From contig CAYOPZ010000001.1 of NCBI GenBank assembly GCA_964406005.1, forward strand, positions 186,001 to 250,000: a stretch of DNA of 64,000 bases, in the 5' to 3' direction. This document shows, in pieces, positions 52,921 to 61,510 of the stretch. Below the pieces are notes generated by a model that did not search any database, had not been told where the DNA came from, and was given only the letters and a program-made list of their open reading frames with translations. The translations under genes were made by a program, and so were the position numbers. Each line of letters begins with the position of its first letter. The first letter of the stretch is position 1. This stretch comes from CAYOPZ01 sp964406005 (lineage in GTDB: Bacteria; Bacteroidota; Bacteroidia; Bacteroidales; SM23-62).

Positions 52921-53484
52921 TTAAAACCATCCGAATTTAAAGGTCAGGAATGCGCCCGGCCCGGAAAAATCACTGTCCGTCAGGGCAGTGGTATTGACCC
53001 CGCTAACGAAACGGTAATGGGCCCCTACCCCCATCCTGAAAAACTTCGTAAAATTCATTTCAAGTTCGATGGCAGGATTGATAACAAATATATTGTCTGT
53101 CGACAGGATCACATAATCATCGAATTGTTTTACGTTTCCCCAGCCGATTTGTGAAGAAACGGCCGGATGGAAAGCGTTTCTGCCCATGAAGGAATACCCT
53201 GCCCAGAATCCGCCGTGACCCAGTTCGGTCTTGTTCCCTTCTACAATGATGGGATTTGTCAGTCCTTCTCCGTAACCCCCGAAGAAGAAATCGCCCAGGA
53301 TAACGCCACCGCCGCCGCCCATCATATGGGACAATTCTCCGTGGATGGAGGAGAAACTCATCAGGGGGCCGCCCATCCCGCTGATACGCGTCCCGCCCCC
53401 GAAAAGGGTTTGTATCTCGTTTTCCTGTGCATTGACCCCGGTGTACACAATTGCTGCAAAGATGATTGCCAGTATTTTTTTCAT
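52921..53484 (-). CDS. Small secreted outer-membrane-type protein
   Basis: A 187-residue protein with a signal peptide (MKKILAIIFAAIVYTGVNAQ) and a glycine-rich region with HMMGGGGGVILGDFFFGGYG, then amphipathic strands ending FLTFKFGWF, the aromatic C-terminus of a small barrel. It has no named family that I recognise. The ATG at 53484 is chosen for the signal peptide over one at 53514. It lies 82 bp downstream of the SRPBCC gene. Confidence 0.75.
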   Translation of the reverse strand: MKKILAIIFAAIVYTGVNAQENEIQTLFGGGTRISGMGGPLMSFSSIHGELSHMMGGGGGVILGDFFFGGYGEGLTNPIIVEGNKTELGHGGFWAGYSFMGRNAFHPAVSSQIGWGNVKQFDDYVILSTDNIFVINPAIELEMNFTKFFRMGVGAHYRFVSGVNTTALTDSDFSGPGAFLTFKFGWF

Positions 53485-53566
53485 AGCATTGATTTTATTT
53501 TCAGGTTTATTCACAAAGACAGCAAAAATTCAGGTGGGTTGCATCAAAATCCCCACTGCGTGAACT

Positions 53567-53947
53567 TCATCCTTCAAGATAGGATTTCAGGGCCCCGAGG
53601 TAATATTCCTTCCATCCTGTTGTTATGTTTTCATATGCCTCGTCGGGAATATTGGTGTGATGAAGATCAATCCTGGTTTTGCCGGATTCCCGGGAGAGTT
53701 CGAGCCTCACTACGGAACTCGCGGGCTGGTCGTCGAAGTACCATTCCTGTTCGATCATTGAGGGGGCTTCGACCGAGAGGACCTTTCCGGTAATGTCTCC
53801 TTCGAAAATTGAAAACCCGGTTCCGGCGACGGGCTCGATGCTGGCCGGGTAACCTGACCACAGCTCGATGGTCAGGGGATTGGTGATGGCGTTGAATACC
53901 TCTTCCCGGGAGGCTTTTATATGAATTGTCTTTCTGAAGTCCTTCAT
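53567..53947 (-). CDS. SRPBCC-domain protein (AHSA1-like)
   Basis: A 126-residue START/Bet v1-fold protein of the activator-of-Hsp90-homologue group: KTIHIKASREEVFNAITNP at the N-terminus, a Leu/Trp-rich middle (TIELWSGYPAS) and the C-terminal helix TTGWKEYYLGALKSYL. Such proteins bind small hydrophobic ligands; no function can be assigned. It is 9 bp after the MFS gene on the same strand. Confidence 0.87.
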   Translation of the reverse strand: MKDFRKTIHIKASREEVFNAITNPLTIELWSGYPASIEPVAGTGFSIFEGDITGKVLSVEAPSMIEQEWYFDDQPASSVVRLELSRESGKTRIDLHHTNIPDEAYENITTGWKEYYLGALKSYLEG

Positions 53948-53956
53948 GGCGATGGG

Positions 53957-55282
53957 TTAAATTCCGGGCTCACTCGGGTTGTCGGCCCGGAAAGCGAGTA
54001 CAAACAATGCAAGGGATATTATCAGAGATGCGATTGCAACGAGATGGTACCTGCCTGTCAGGTCAAGGGAACGGCTGAACAAATAAGGTCCAAGTGCGCT
54101 TCCCAGTACGGTCCAGCTCAGTGAATATCCTGAGATTGCCCCGAGGTTCCTGAGACCGAAAAAACGTGGCCAGACAACCGCGATCAATGCGGTATAGAGG
54201 CCCCATGTCAGCCCGTTCCCGGCAATGATCATCCAGTAGGGCAGACCGGTGGAGTCGAGCAGGATCAATCCTGAGCCCGAAAGTATCAATCCGGAAAGGA
54301 AAACGATCAAAAGGTATTTCAGCCGTATGAAATCACTGAGATAGCTGGAAGCGAATTGCGTACAAATGGCGATAAGCGCGGTCGGGACAAATATACCGAT
54401 CGCCATGCTTTCATCCAGTCCGGCCGACCGGAATACCGAAACCACATTGAAGGTAAGTCCGCTTATATACAGTGCGGCCATGGAAAGGGCAAGTGTGAAA
54501 ATCCAGAATGCATAGCTGCGCCTGGCCTCAGCCAGGGAATAATCCCTTGAAGGAAGGCTTGGCGGACGTTTCCTTTTTTGGTTGATTACTTTTCTTCCGT
54601 CTGCAATACATCCGCAGTCTTCAGGATTATCCCTGAAAAATACCAGGACGAACGTGACTAACCCGGCACCGATGACAATCCCGAGAAGCAGCCAGGCGCC
54701 GGTCCATTTCCATTGTTCAATAAACTGGTTGAGCACTTTCGGCGCCAGGGAAAATCCGAATGCAACGAAAATACCCATTATTGCATTTGCCAGTCCGCGC
54801 CGTTTGTCAAACCATTTCATGACCATATTCCGGGAGGTCATTGTAAGCATGCCCTGGCCGAAAAAACGGATTCCCCAGAATCCCAGGGCCATAAGGACGA
54901 AGGTTACCAGCGCGGGGGACAGATTTTCAATATTCACTGCGAAAAACCGGACGAAGATTTGCACCCGGGTCAGGAACAGGAGGGTCAGGCCCAGAAAACT
55001 GCCTGCAACCAGCCCCATGATCCGGGCCCCAAACCGGTCATACAGCTTACCTGCCCTGGGAATAAGCAATCCCGATCCGAGCGTTCCGAGGAGATATGCA
55101 AGGCTCAGGTTATTACGGTTGATGTCAAGGTCGCGAAGCAGGTTTTCCGTAAATACGGAAACACCCATGGTTTGACCGGGAACACTCATGAGTGTACCGA
55201 CAGTGCCCGCTGCAAGAATGATCCATCCGTAAAAAAACGGGAAACCTGAAGGTGGGAAAGGAATGTTGCAGTGTTTTTTCAT
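53957..55282 (-). CDS. Major facilitator superfamily transporter (OFA-like)
   Basis: A 441-residue inner-membrane permease with about 12 helices. It begins FYGWIILAAGTVGTLMSVPGQTMGVS, which resembles monocarboxylate/oxalate-formate-type MFS members, and contains the loop motif GKLYDRFGARIMG. The substrate cannot be inferred. A minus-strand TATCTTTG box 7 bp upstream of the ATG suggests a very short leader. Confidence 0.9.
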   Translation of the reverse strand: MKKHCNIPFPPSGFPFFYGWIILAAGTVGTLMSVPGQTMGVSVFTENLLRDLDINRNNLSLAYLLGTLGSGLLIPRAGKLYDRFGARIMGLVAGSFLGLTLLFLTRVQIFVRFFAVNIENLSPALVTFVLMALGFWGIRFFGQGMLTMTSRNMVMKWFDKRRGLANAIMGIFVAFGFSLAPKVLNQFIEQWKWTGAWLLLGIVIGAGLVTFVLVFFRDNPEDCGCIADGRKVINQKRKRPPSLPSRDYSLAEARRSYAFWIFTLALSMAALYISGLTFNVVSVFRSAGLDESMAIGIFVPTALIAICTQFASSYLSDFIRLKYLLIVFLSGLILSGSGLILLDSTGLPYWMIIAGNGLTWGLYTALIAVVWPRFFGLRNLGAISGYSLSWTVLGSALGPYLFSRSLDLTGRYHLVAIASLIISLALFVLAFRADNPSEPGI

Positions 55283-55289
55283 GAAGATG

Positions 55290-55297
55290 CAAAGATA
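55290..55297 (-). promoter_or_regulatory. Candidate -7 box (TATCTTTG) for the MFS gene
   Basis: On the minus strand this is an exact TAnnTTTG match 7 bp before the ATG at 55282, implying a near-leaderless transcript. Confidence 0.4.
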
Positions 55298-55317
55298 CGG
55301 GAAGCGGGTAATTTACA

Positions 55318-56073
55318 TCAGGAAAGGCTGGAATTTTTTAAAATATAACGGGCCACGGGTTTTGGGAGCATATCGATAATGACGACATTGGAGGGGTTTC
55401 CCGGATCGTAAATGAGCTTTTCCCTGTGCTGGTCTGAAAAATTTCGTATCAGATGGGACCTGACCGAGCAACGCTGGGACTTATCCCGGTTGGCCTTGAA
55501 TTCAAAGGTCAGTTTATAAACGGGTTGTTCATTTACCTTTACGTTGGTCGGTTCGGCATGAATAAGCCTTCCTTCGGCCGGCAGGCCGGCCATGATGATT
55601 TTTCTTTCCCTCTTCGTTCTCCTGCTGGACGGGATCAGGAAAAACATGGCAAGCAGAACGGCTCCCACCCCTCCCAGGAACATGATCTGGTCGAAATTTC
55701 TCCGGTCCCTGCCCATAAAGCGTGAAGTGTCCGGGTCATTTTTCAGGTATTTGACGGCTACTTCCTGCCCGATGGCATATTGTCCTTCGAATTCGAGGAA
55801 ATTCCCGTTATGGTTCGTATCAGACTGATCCGTGTATCTGTAGTTATATCTGAAAAGCGGATTGTCATGCACTGAATAGCGGGTTTCCTGATATCCTGTT
55901 ATAATGGCATCCGTTGTAACCAGGTTTTTTTTCCCGGCGAAGTAGATCGTCCAGTTAATACGGAGACTGAAAAAAACAATGCAGGCAATCCCCATAATTA
56001 AAAACAGGAAACCGATTATGAAAGAAGTTCTGCCGAAGAGGTGTAATATTCTTATCCGTAAAGGGATAACCAT
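55318..56073 (-). CDS. DUF3592-like membrane protein
   Basis: A 251-residue protein with two helices (about 15-40 and 125-145) around an extracytoplasmic domain of about 85 residues (DAIITGYQETRYSVHDNPLFRYNYRYT region, and VAVKYLKNDPDTSRF), then a second, similar domain at the C-terminus (EGRLIHAEPTNV to YDPGNPSNVVIIDMLP). This duplicated layout fits DUF3592 proteins. The ATG at 56073 is preferred over TTG 56085. Confidence 0.72.
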   Translation of the reverse strand: MVIPLRIRILHLFGRTSFIIGFLFLIMGIACIVFFSLRINWTIYFAGKKNLVTTDAIITGYQETRYSVHDNPLFRYNYRYTDQSDTNHNGNFLEFEGQYAIGQEVAVKYLKNDPDTSRFMGRDRRNFDQIMFLGGVGAVLLAMFFLIPSSRRTKRERKIIMAGLPAEGRLIHAEPTNVKVNEQPVYKLTFEFKANRDKSQRCSVRSHLIRNFSDQHREKLIYDPGNPSNVVIIDMLPKPVARYILKNSSLS

Positions 56074-56123
56074 GCCAGAGGGCAATAGTATATTGCGAAT
56101 ATATGAAAAAAAGTGTATCCTGC

Positions 56124-58244
56124 TTACAGCAGGCCGCGTTTACGCAGCAGGGGCTCGATCGAGGGCTCCCTTCCGCGGAAACGCTTGTAAAGCACCATGG
56201 GATCTTCCGTTCCGCCCTTTTCGAGGATGTTCTTCCTGAAGGATAAGGCCGTTGCACGGTCAAAAAGAGAAGTTTCCCTGAAGGCTTCGAAAGCATCTGA
56301 GTCCAGTACCTCTGCCCAGATATAGCTGTAGTAACCTGCGGAATAACCCCCGCTGAAAATGTGGTTGAAATAGGTACTGCGGTACCTTACCACGATCTCG
56401 GGGATGAGTCCGATCTTTGTCATTGCCTCTGTTTCAAACCGGTCCGGGTCCTCCTCTGACTCTTCTGTCAGCGTATGCCAGTCCATATCGAGAAAGGCTG
56501 CCGACATGTATTCAACGGTAATGAATCCCTGGTTGAAATAAGTGGCGTTCCGGATTTTTTCGATGAGCTCATCCGGGATGCTGTCGCCGCTTTCATAATG
56601 ACGCGCATACATTCTTATCACCTCGGGCTCCGCCGCCCAGTTTTCCATGATCTGCGAGGGCAATTCCACGAAATCTCGTGCAACGGATGTTCCAGAAAGG
56701 GTAAAGTAATTGCAGTCTGAGAGCAGACCGTGCATGGCGTGCCCGGTTTCATGGAACATTGTGCTTACCTCTTCGAAACTGAGCAATGCCGGCGTGTCTC
56801 CCGTGGGTTTTGAAAAATTGAAAACGGTTGTTATCACCGGTGATACCTTTTCACCGTCTTCCTTCCTGTACTCTTTCCTGTAGGAACTCATCCAGGCTCC
56901 CCCGTTTTTGCTTGCCCGGGGATAGAAATCCATGTACAGGATACCGATGTGTGACCCGTCGGCTTCCTTTACTTCGAATGCCTGTACGTCCTCATGGGGT
57001 TTGGGGATGTCTGTCAGGGGTTTGAATTGCAGTCCGTACAGGTTGTTGTACACCTGGAAGAGGCCGTCGCGGACATTTTCAAGCTTGAAATAAGGGCGGA
57101 GCGCTTCTTCGTCAAGGTCGTATTTTTCTTTCCTGAGCTTTTCCGCATAATACCACCAGTCCCAGGGCTGGAGATTGAAATTGCCTCCTTCACGGTCGAT
57201 GAGCGCCTGCAGTTCCCTGACCTCACTTTTGGCGACGGGGAGTGCGGCATCCCAGATGGGCCGGATCAAATCAAAGACGCCTTCGGGATTTTTGGCCATG
57301 TTCAATTCAAGCACATAGTCCGCATGGGATTTATAACCGAGCAGACGGGCTCTCTCGGTCCTGAGGTTAACGATTTCAGTGAGTATTTTCTTATTGTCGT
57401 GTTCGTTGCCGTTGTCGCCCCGGTTGCAGTATGCTTTGTGAAGCTTCTCGCGCAGCTCGCGGTTATCGGCGTACTGAAGAAACGGGATCATACTTGGTTT
57501 CTGGGTGGTAAACAGCCATTTTCCTTCCTGTCCGGCTTCCCTGGCTGCCTGGGCAGCGGCTGCGATCACGTTTTCCGGCAGGCCTGCAAGATCCTTTTCT
57601 GAATCTATAAATAATTGGAAATCATTGGTTTCTGCCAACACATTGTCTCCGAATTGCAGGGTGAGTACCGACAGCCTCTGGTTTATTTCCCTGAGTCTTT
57701 CCTTGTCCTGGTCATCGAGTTCAGCCCCGCCCCTGACAAATTCCTTGTATATTTTGTCGAGCAGGGTCATTTGCTCGGTCGTGAGGTCCAGCTCATCTTT
57801 CTTTTCGTAAACGGTTTTGATCCGCCGGAACAGTTCAGGGTTTAACCTGATATCGTCCTGATGGGAAGAAAGGATGGGTGCCGCTTCCTGGGCGATGGAC
57901 TGAAGTTCATCATTGGTATTGGCCGACAGGAGGTTATAATAAACGAACTCCACACGGTTCAGCTGCATCCCGCTCCTGTCAAGGGCAGCCAGGGTATTAT
58001 CAAAAGCAGGCTCCTCCGGGTTGTTGATGATTTCTTCAATCTCGGCCTTATGCAAGGTAATGCCCCGCTCAATGGCAGGCATAAAATGTGCATTCTCGAT
58101 TCTGTCGAATGGGGGAACCTGGAAGGGAGTATCGTACTCACTGAAAAACGGATTGCTGCTGTCGCTCATCTTGTTCGCTGTTTGGTTGCATCCGGTTGCA
58201 ATGACAAGGAATGCAGCCAGGACGGGGAATGGATTTTTCATCAT
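56124..58244 (-). CDS. dcp: M3-family peptidyl-dipeptidase (Dcp-like) lipoprotein
   Basis: A 706-residue zinc peptidase with the HExxH motif in STMFHETGHAMHGLLSDC and the downstream Glu in the FVELPSQIMENW segment. Length and the C-terminal SGGYSAGYYSYIWAEVLDSDAF region fit Dcp-type oligopeptidases. Unlike cytoplasmic Dcp it has a lipoprotein signal (AFLVIATGCNQ, Cys19), so it is predicted to be membrane-anchored in the periplasm. Confidence 0.94.
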   Translation of the reverse strand: MMKNPFPVLAAFLVIATGCNQTANKMSDSSNPFFSEYDTPFQVPPFDRIENAHFMPAIERGITLHKAEIEEIINNPEEPAFDNTLAALDRSGMQLNRVEFVYYNLLSANTNDELQSIAQEAAPILSSHQDDIRLNPELFRRIKTVYEKKDELDLTTEQMTLLDKIYKEFVRGGAELDDQDKERLREINQRLSVLTLQFGDNVLAETNDFQLFIDSEKDLAGLPENVIAAAAQAAREAGQEGKWLFTTQKPSMIPFLQYADNRELREKLHKAYCNRGDNGNEHDNKKILTEIVNLRTERARLLGYKSHADYVLELNMAKNPEGVFDLIRPIWDAALPVAKSEVRELQALIDREGGNFNLQPWDWWYYAEKLRKEKYDLDEEALRPYFKLENVRDGLFQVYNNLYGLQFKPLTDIPKPHEDVQAFEVKEADGSHIGILYMDFYPRASKNGGAWMSSYRKEYRKEDGEKVSPVITTVFNFSKPTGDTPALLSFEEVSTMFHETGHAMHGLLSDCNYFTLSGTSVARDFVELPSQIMENWAAEPEVIRMYARHYESGDSIPDELIEKIRNATYFNQGFITVEYMSAAFLDMDWHTLTEESEEDPDRFETEAMTKIGLIPEIVVRYRSTYFNHIFSGGYSAGYYSYIWAEVLDSDAFEAFRETSLFDRATALSFRKNILEKGGTEDPMVLYKRFRGREPSIEPLLRKRGLL

Positions 58245-58376
58245 TTTCAGGTATTGGTTACTGCCGGGGTTTCATCAGTGCTGTAAATTTAAAATTCTGA
58301 ATCCAAAAACCGGTCTTATTTCAGCTTTAATTTAAAGCTTCCCGGATTATCGTACGGTGGTTTTTACGGTCCGGCC

Positions 58377-58991
58377 TTACGGCGGGTCCTGCAGGAAGAT
58401 GACATTGATCTCCCTGCTGACCCATGCAAGCCCCCGGATCACGTGCAGGCTTAATATTCCCCAGAGCACCCCGAGGAAGGGAAGCACATATACCTCATCG
58501 AAAAAATCTATAAGCCACCGTGCAAGATCATCATCCCACCACCAGTATTGCTCGAGGGCGGGAGCAAGGAGAAGGTCGAAAGTAATGGCCAGGAATGTAA
58601 CGGTAACGGACCAGATGATCATATCCAGCGGTAACTTTACGAGCAGGTAATATAAAAAGCATTTCCAGGTAAGTCCGCTGCCGAAAATTCTTTTCAGAAA
58701 TGATGAAAAACCGTTCTGCCTGTTTTTCGTTTCAGTGACCGGGATTGTTTTGCCGAGGAATATCCGTGTAAGCTGTACGTCCAGCCAGCGGAATCCCCTT
58801 ACCATTAAAAGGGTGCCGATAAACACGAAAAATCCGACGGCAATGACCAGCAGTCCGGCCGACAGCGACACACCTGTCACGATAAGACAGAAATACATCA
58901 GGCCCAGGGGAAAGGCAAACAGGATATAGGCAATATTCAGGTAGGTCTGTATTTCCCCGAGAACAGAAAAAAACGGTATTTTTTGTTTCAT
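58377..58991 (-). CDS. Membrane protein with putative sensor domain (PF13796-like)
   Basis: A 204-residue protein with four main hydrophobic segments: about 15-38, 42-66, 110-140 and 165-190. The LNIAYILFAFPLGLMYFCLIVTG stretch followed by RGFRWLDVQLTRIFLGKTIP matches the pattern of the Sensor family that is usually fused to actinobacterial kinases. Here it stands alone, without an output domain. It is transcribed toward the M3 peptidase gene, 132 bp away. Confidence 0.65.
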   Translation of the reverse strand: MKQKIPFFSVLGEIQTYLNIAYILFAFPLGLMYFCLIVTGVSLSAGLLVIAVGFFVFIGTLLMVRGFRWLDVQLTRIFLGKTIPVTETKNRQNGFSSFLKRIFGSGLTWKCFLYYLLVKLPLDMIIWSVTVTFLAITFDLLLAPALEQYWWWDDDLARWLIDFFDEVYVLPFLGVLWGILSLHVIRGLAWVSREINVIFLQDPP

Positions 58992-59052
58992 GGCAGATTT
59001 ACTGATCCGGGATGCTTCCCCAATTTACAAAATCTGCCGGAACAATGACATG

Positions 59053-59340
59053 TCAGATGGATTCGGTTTCAACGACTTTCGCCAGAAGGTCGCCGTAAGG
59101 AAGAATCAGGTATTTCCTGCCTTCGAATTCCGTTTCCGTACCTGCATATTCCTTGAACAGAACGGTATCCCCAACTGACACTTCGGCATTGTCTATATTG
59201 CTGAGGCCGACCACCCTTGCCATCCTTGGTTTTTCCTTTGCCGTATCGGGGATGATGATGCCGCCAGCCGTTCTTTGTTCGGTTTCCTGCCCGTTCAGGT
59301 CAAGCAGGACATTCTGGTTGATGGGTTGCAGTTCTTTCAT
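59053..59340 (-). CDS. groES: GroES-type co-chaperonin
   Basis: A 95-residue Cpn10 protein: LQPINQNVLLDLNGQETEQR, the mobile-loop region TAGGIIIPDTAKEKP, GDTVLFKEYAGTE and the final GDLLAKVVE. Normally groES is followed by groEL; here the next gene downstream (58377-58991) is a membrane protein, so it is solitary. It may be a second, specialised GroES copy. Confidence 0.9.
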   Translation of the reverse strand: MKELQPINQNVLLDLNGQETEQRTAGGIIIPDTAKEKPRMARVVGLSNIDNAEVSVGDTVLFKEYAGTETEFEGRKYLILPYGDLLAKVVETESI

Positions 59341-59372
59341 TTTCCGTTTAATTATGGATTAGTATAATTTTT

Positions 59373-59960
59373 TTATCCTTTTATCTCAAGCAGCCGGTTC
59401 AGTTTCGTTCTGTCAAAGCCGACCACCATGTTGCCGTTTACAGATGTCTGAGGCACCCCTTGCTGGCCGCTTTTATTTACCATTTCCCTTGCTGCATTTT
59501 CATCTGCCGATACATCGATTTCCGTAAATGGAACATGGTTTTTCCGTAGGTATGATTTGAGTGCATTGCACCAGGAACAGGTTGGTGTCGTGTATACCCT
59601 CACCTGTTTGGCAGGCTTGCCGGCTTTCTCCGACCTGGCCCTGTAAACCGCATTCTCGAATAAACCCCTGTAATATCCTGTATCGTGGGTTCCTTTATAG
59701 ATGTTTTTCAATTGTTTTTCCTGGAACTCGAGCAGGGTGGGAACCGATGTGATTGAATATGCGGTATGTATATCCCTGACCCTGCTTACATCGGCTGAAA
59801 ATATTCCGATATCCGAAACCACGGAAGCAGCTTCCGAGCAGTTTTTAAGAACCGGTCCGCTTTGGGTTGAATTTTCCTTGTACAGCAGCAGAAAAGAACG
59901 TCTTTGCTGCTGTATTTTTTCTTCAAGTTCTTCGAGTGAGTGGACGGGTCGAATCTCCAT
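59373..59960 (-). CDS. Fusion of cysteine-less thioredoxin fold and glutaredoxin
   Basis: A 195-residue protein. Residues 1-105 have a thioredoxin fold in which the WCGPC position reads TQSGPV, so both active cysteines are missing, but the cis-Pro motif TSVPTLLEF is kept. Residues 119-195 form a glutaredoxin with the active site CSWC (128-131), the GVPQT cis-Pro loop and VGFDRTKL. The Grx part should be redox-active; the first domain is more likely a binding module. It lies 32 bp upstream of groES on the same strand. Confidence 0.87.
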   Translation of the reverse strand: MEIRPVHSLEELEEKIQQQRRSFLLLYKENSTQSGPVLKNCSEAASVVSDIGIFSADVSRVRDIHTAYSITSVPTLLEFQEKQLKNIYKGTHDTGYYRGLFENAVYRARSEKAGKPAKQVRVYTTPTCSWCNALKSYLRKNHVPFTEIDVSADENAAREMVNKSGQQGVPQTSVNGNMVVGFDRTKLNRLLEIKG

Positions 59961-60078
59961 TTTAAATTAATATATAAATATATGGAGATACTTAAACGCA
60001 TATTTTATACCAAAGGCAGCATATGGAATAATTGTCAGGATGGAATGAATATTTGTCAGTACCGCTGAGGTTGAAAGA

Positions 60079-60402
60079 TCATTCTTTGTAACATTTCAAG
60101 GCATACCATGGGATGAAAAAAACAGCAAAAAGAAACAGGCCCGTTGTAACAAGCAAATTCCCTCCGGGCAGGCTCAGCTGGCGGAGAAGAATGCCAACCA
60201 TGGGCAGGAAGCAGAATATGGATCCCGCAATGTACATTAGCTTCTTGTCAAGGGTGTAGAACACGATGAGGGACGCAGCCAGAAGGAACATGCTGAGGGA
60301 AAGGACATAATTGCTGTAGGGTAACTGGTGCAGCATGAACAGCATACCCATTATAAGGGCAATGATGGACAGGGCGGAAGAAGCATAGGCGGTTTTTCTC
60401 AT
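60079..60402 (-). CDS. Small four-helix membrane protein, unknown
   Basis: A 107-residue hydrophobic protein with four predicted helices (about 7-25, 31-50, 55-73, 82-101). No family was recognised. It starts with ATG at 60402, divergent from the ABC transporter genes. The 118-bp region between it and the Grx fusion is AT-rich and holds no other gene I can support. Confidence 0.65.
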   Translation of the reverse strand: MRKTAYASSALSIIALIMGMLFMLHQLPYSNYVLSLSMFLLAASLIVFYTLDKKLMYIAGSIFCFLPMVGILLRQLSLPGGNLLVTTGLFLFAVFFIPWYALKCYKE

Positions 60403-60544
60403 AACGGCTCAGATAATAGGGTGATTGGCCGATTAAAATTAACATGAAAAACCCGGATATTAAAATTCCATACATGTTTGAGATCAGGAAATTTCATTGT
60501 AAATACTTGCTGCTGAAGCAGGATTTTACGAACTTGGATACCTT

Positions 60545-61510
60545 ATGGATTCCGGATCAGAGCATAAGGAAACAGCGCTTGAAGTAAAGCAGCTCGTACG
60601 TTTTTACGGGAACCTGATGGCCGTCGATCATTTATCGCTCCGGGTAAAAAGAGGGGAAGTTTTCGGCTTTCTCGGTCCCAACGGGGCAGGCAAAACAACT
60701 TCCATCAGGATGATGTGCGGTCTGCTGAAACCTACCTCGGGTGAAATATGGGTAAATGGCGAAAGAATTCATCGTCCCGGCGGCAGGAAGAACCGGTCGA
60801 TGGTGGGAATCTGTCCGCAGAACATCATTATCTGGAACAGGCTGACCTGTTTTGAACAACTGGTATTCATGGCACAGATGTATAATGTGCCGCGTAAAAT
60901 TGCACGCGCCAGGGCGGATTATCTCATTGGCAAAATGGATCTGCGTGACAAACGCAATAAGCTCGCCTCTACCCTGTCCGGCGGAATGAAACGGAGAATG
61001 AATGTGATCCTGGCGATCGTTCATGATCCGGAGATCGTGGTTTTCGATGAACCCGAGGCGGGGCTTGATCCGCAGAGCAGGATCATGGTCAGGGAGTTCA
61101 TAAGGGATACTGCCCGGGAAAAAACGGTGATCTTCACCACCCATAATATGGATGAGGCAGAAAGGATTGCAGAAAGGGTGGCCATTATCGATTCCGGGAA
61201 ACTTCTCATGCTCGATACCCCCGGCAGGCTGAAAAGATCCATCGGCCAGGGGGATAACCTGGAACTCAGGTTGGGCGCTGCAGAAGAAGGCAGGATTGAA
61301 AATGCAATCCGGAAACTCAAGGCGGAGGGATTTTCGGTAAAAGAAAAAGCGCAGGTCCTGAATATCCGTTCCATGGATCTCATCCCGAAGATACATGACA
61401 TATACCGGATCCTGGAAAAGGAAAACATATCGGTCATAGAAATGAAAATGAGGGAAAATACCCTTGAGGATGTATTTATTCACCTTACCGGAAGGAGGCT
61501 GAGGGAATGA
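60545..61510 (+). CDS. ABC-2-type transporter ATPase
   Basis: A 321-residue ATPase with Walker A GPNGAGKTTSIRM, signature LSGGMKRRMNVI, Walker B VVFDEPEAGLDPQ and switch FTTHNMDE, followed by the roughly 100-residue C-terminal region common in DrrA/CcmA-type exporters. It overlaps the permease gene by 4 bp (ATGA), so the two form one unit. The substrate is unknown; lipid, drug or polysaccharide export are all possible. Confidence 0.94.
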   Translation: MDSGSEHKETALEVKQLVRFYGNLMAVDHLSLRVKRGEVFGFLGPNGAGKTTSIRMMCGLLKPTSGEIWVNGERIHRPGGRKNRSMVGICPQNIIIWNRLTCFEQLVFMAQMYNVPRKIARARADYLIGKMDLRDKRNKLASTLSGGMKRRMNVILAIVHDPEIVVFDEPEAGLDPQSRIMVREFIRDTAREKTVIFTTHNMDEAERIAERVAIIDSGKLLMLDTPGRLKRSIGQGDNLELRLGAAEEGRIENAIRKLKAEGFSVKEKAQVLNIRSMDLIPKIHDIYRILEKENISVIEMKMRENTLEDVFIHLTGRRLRE

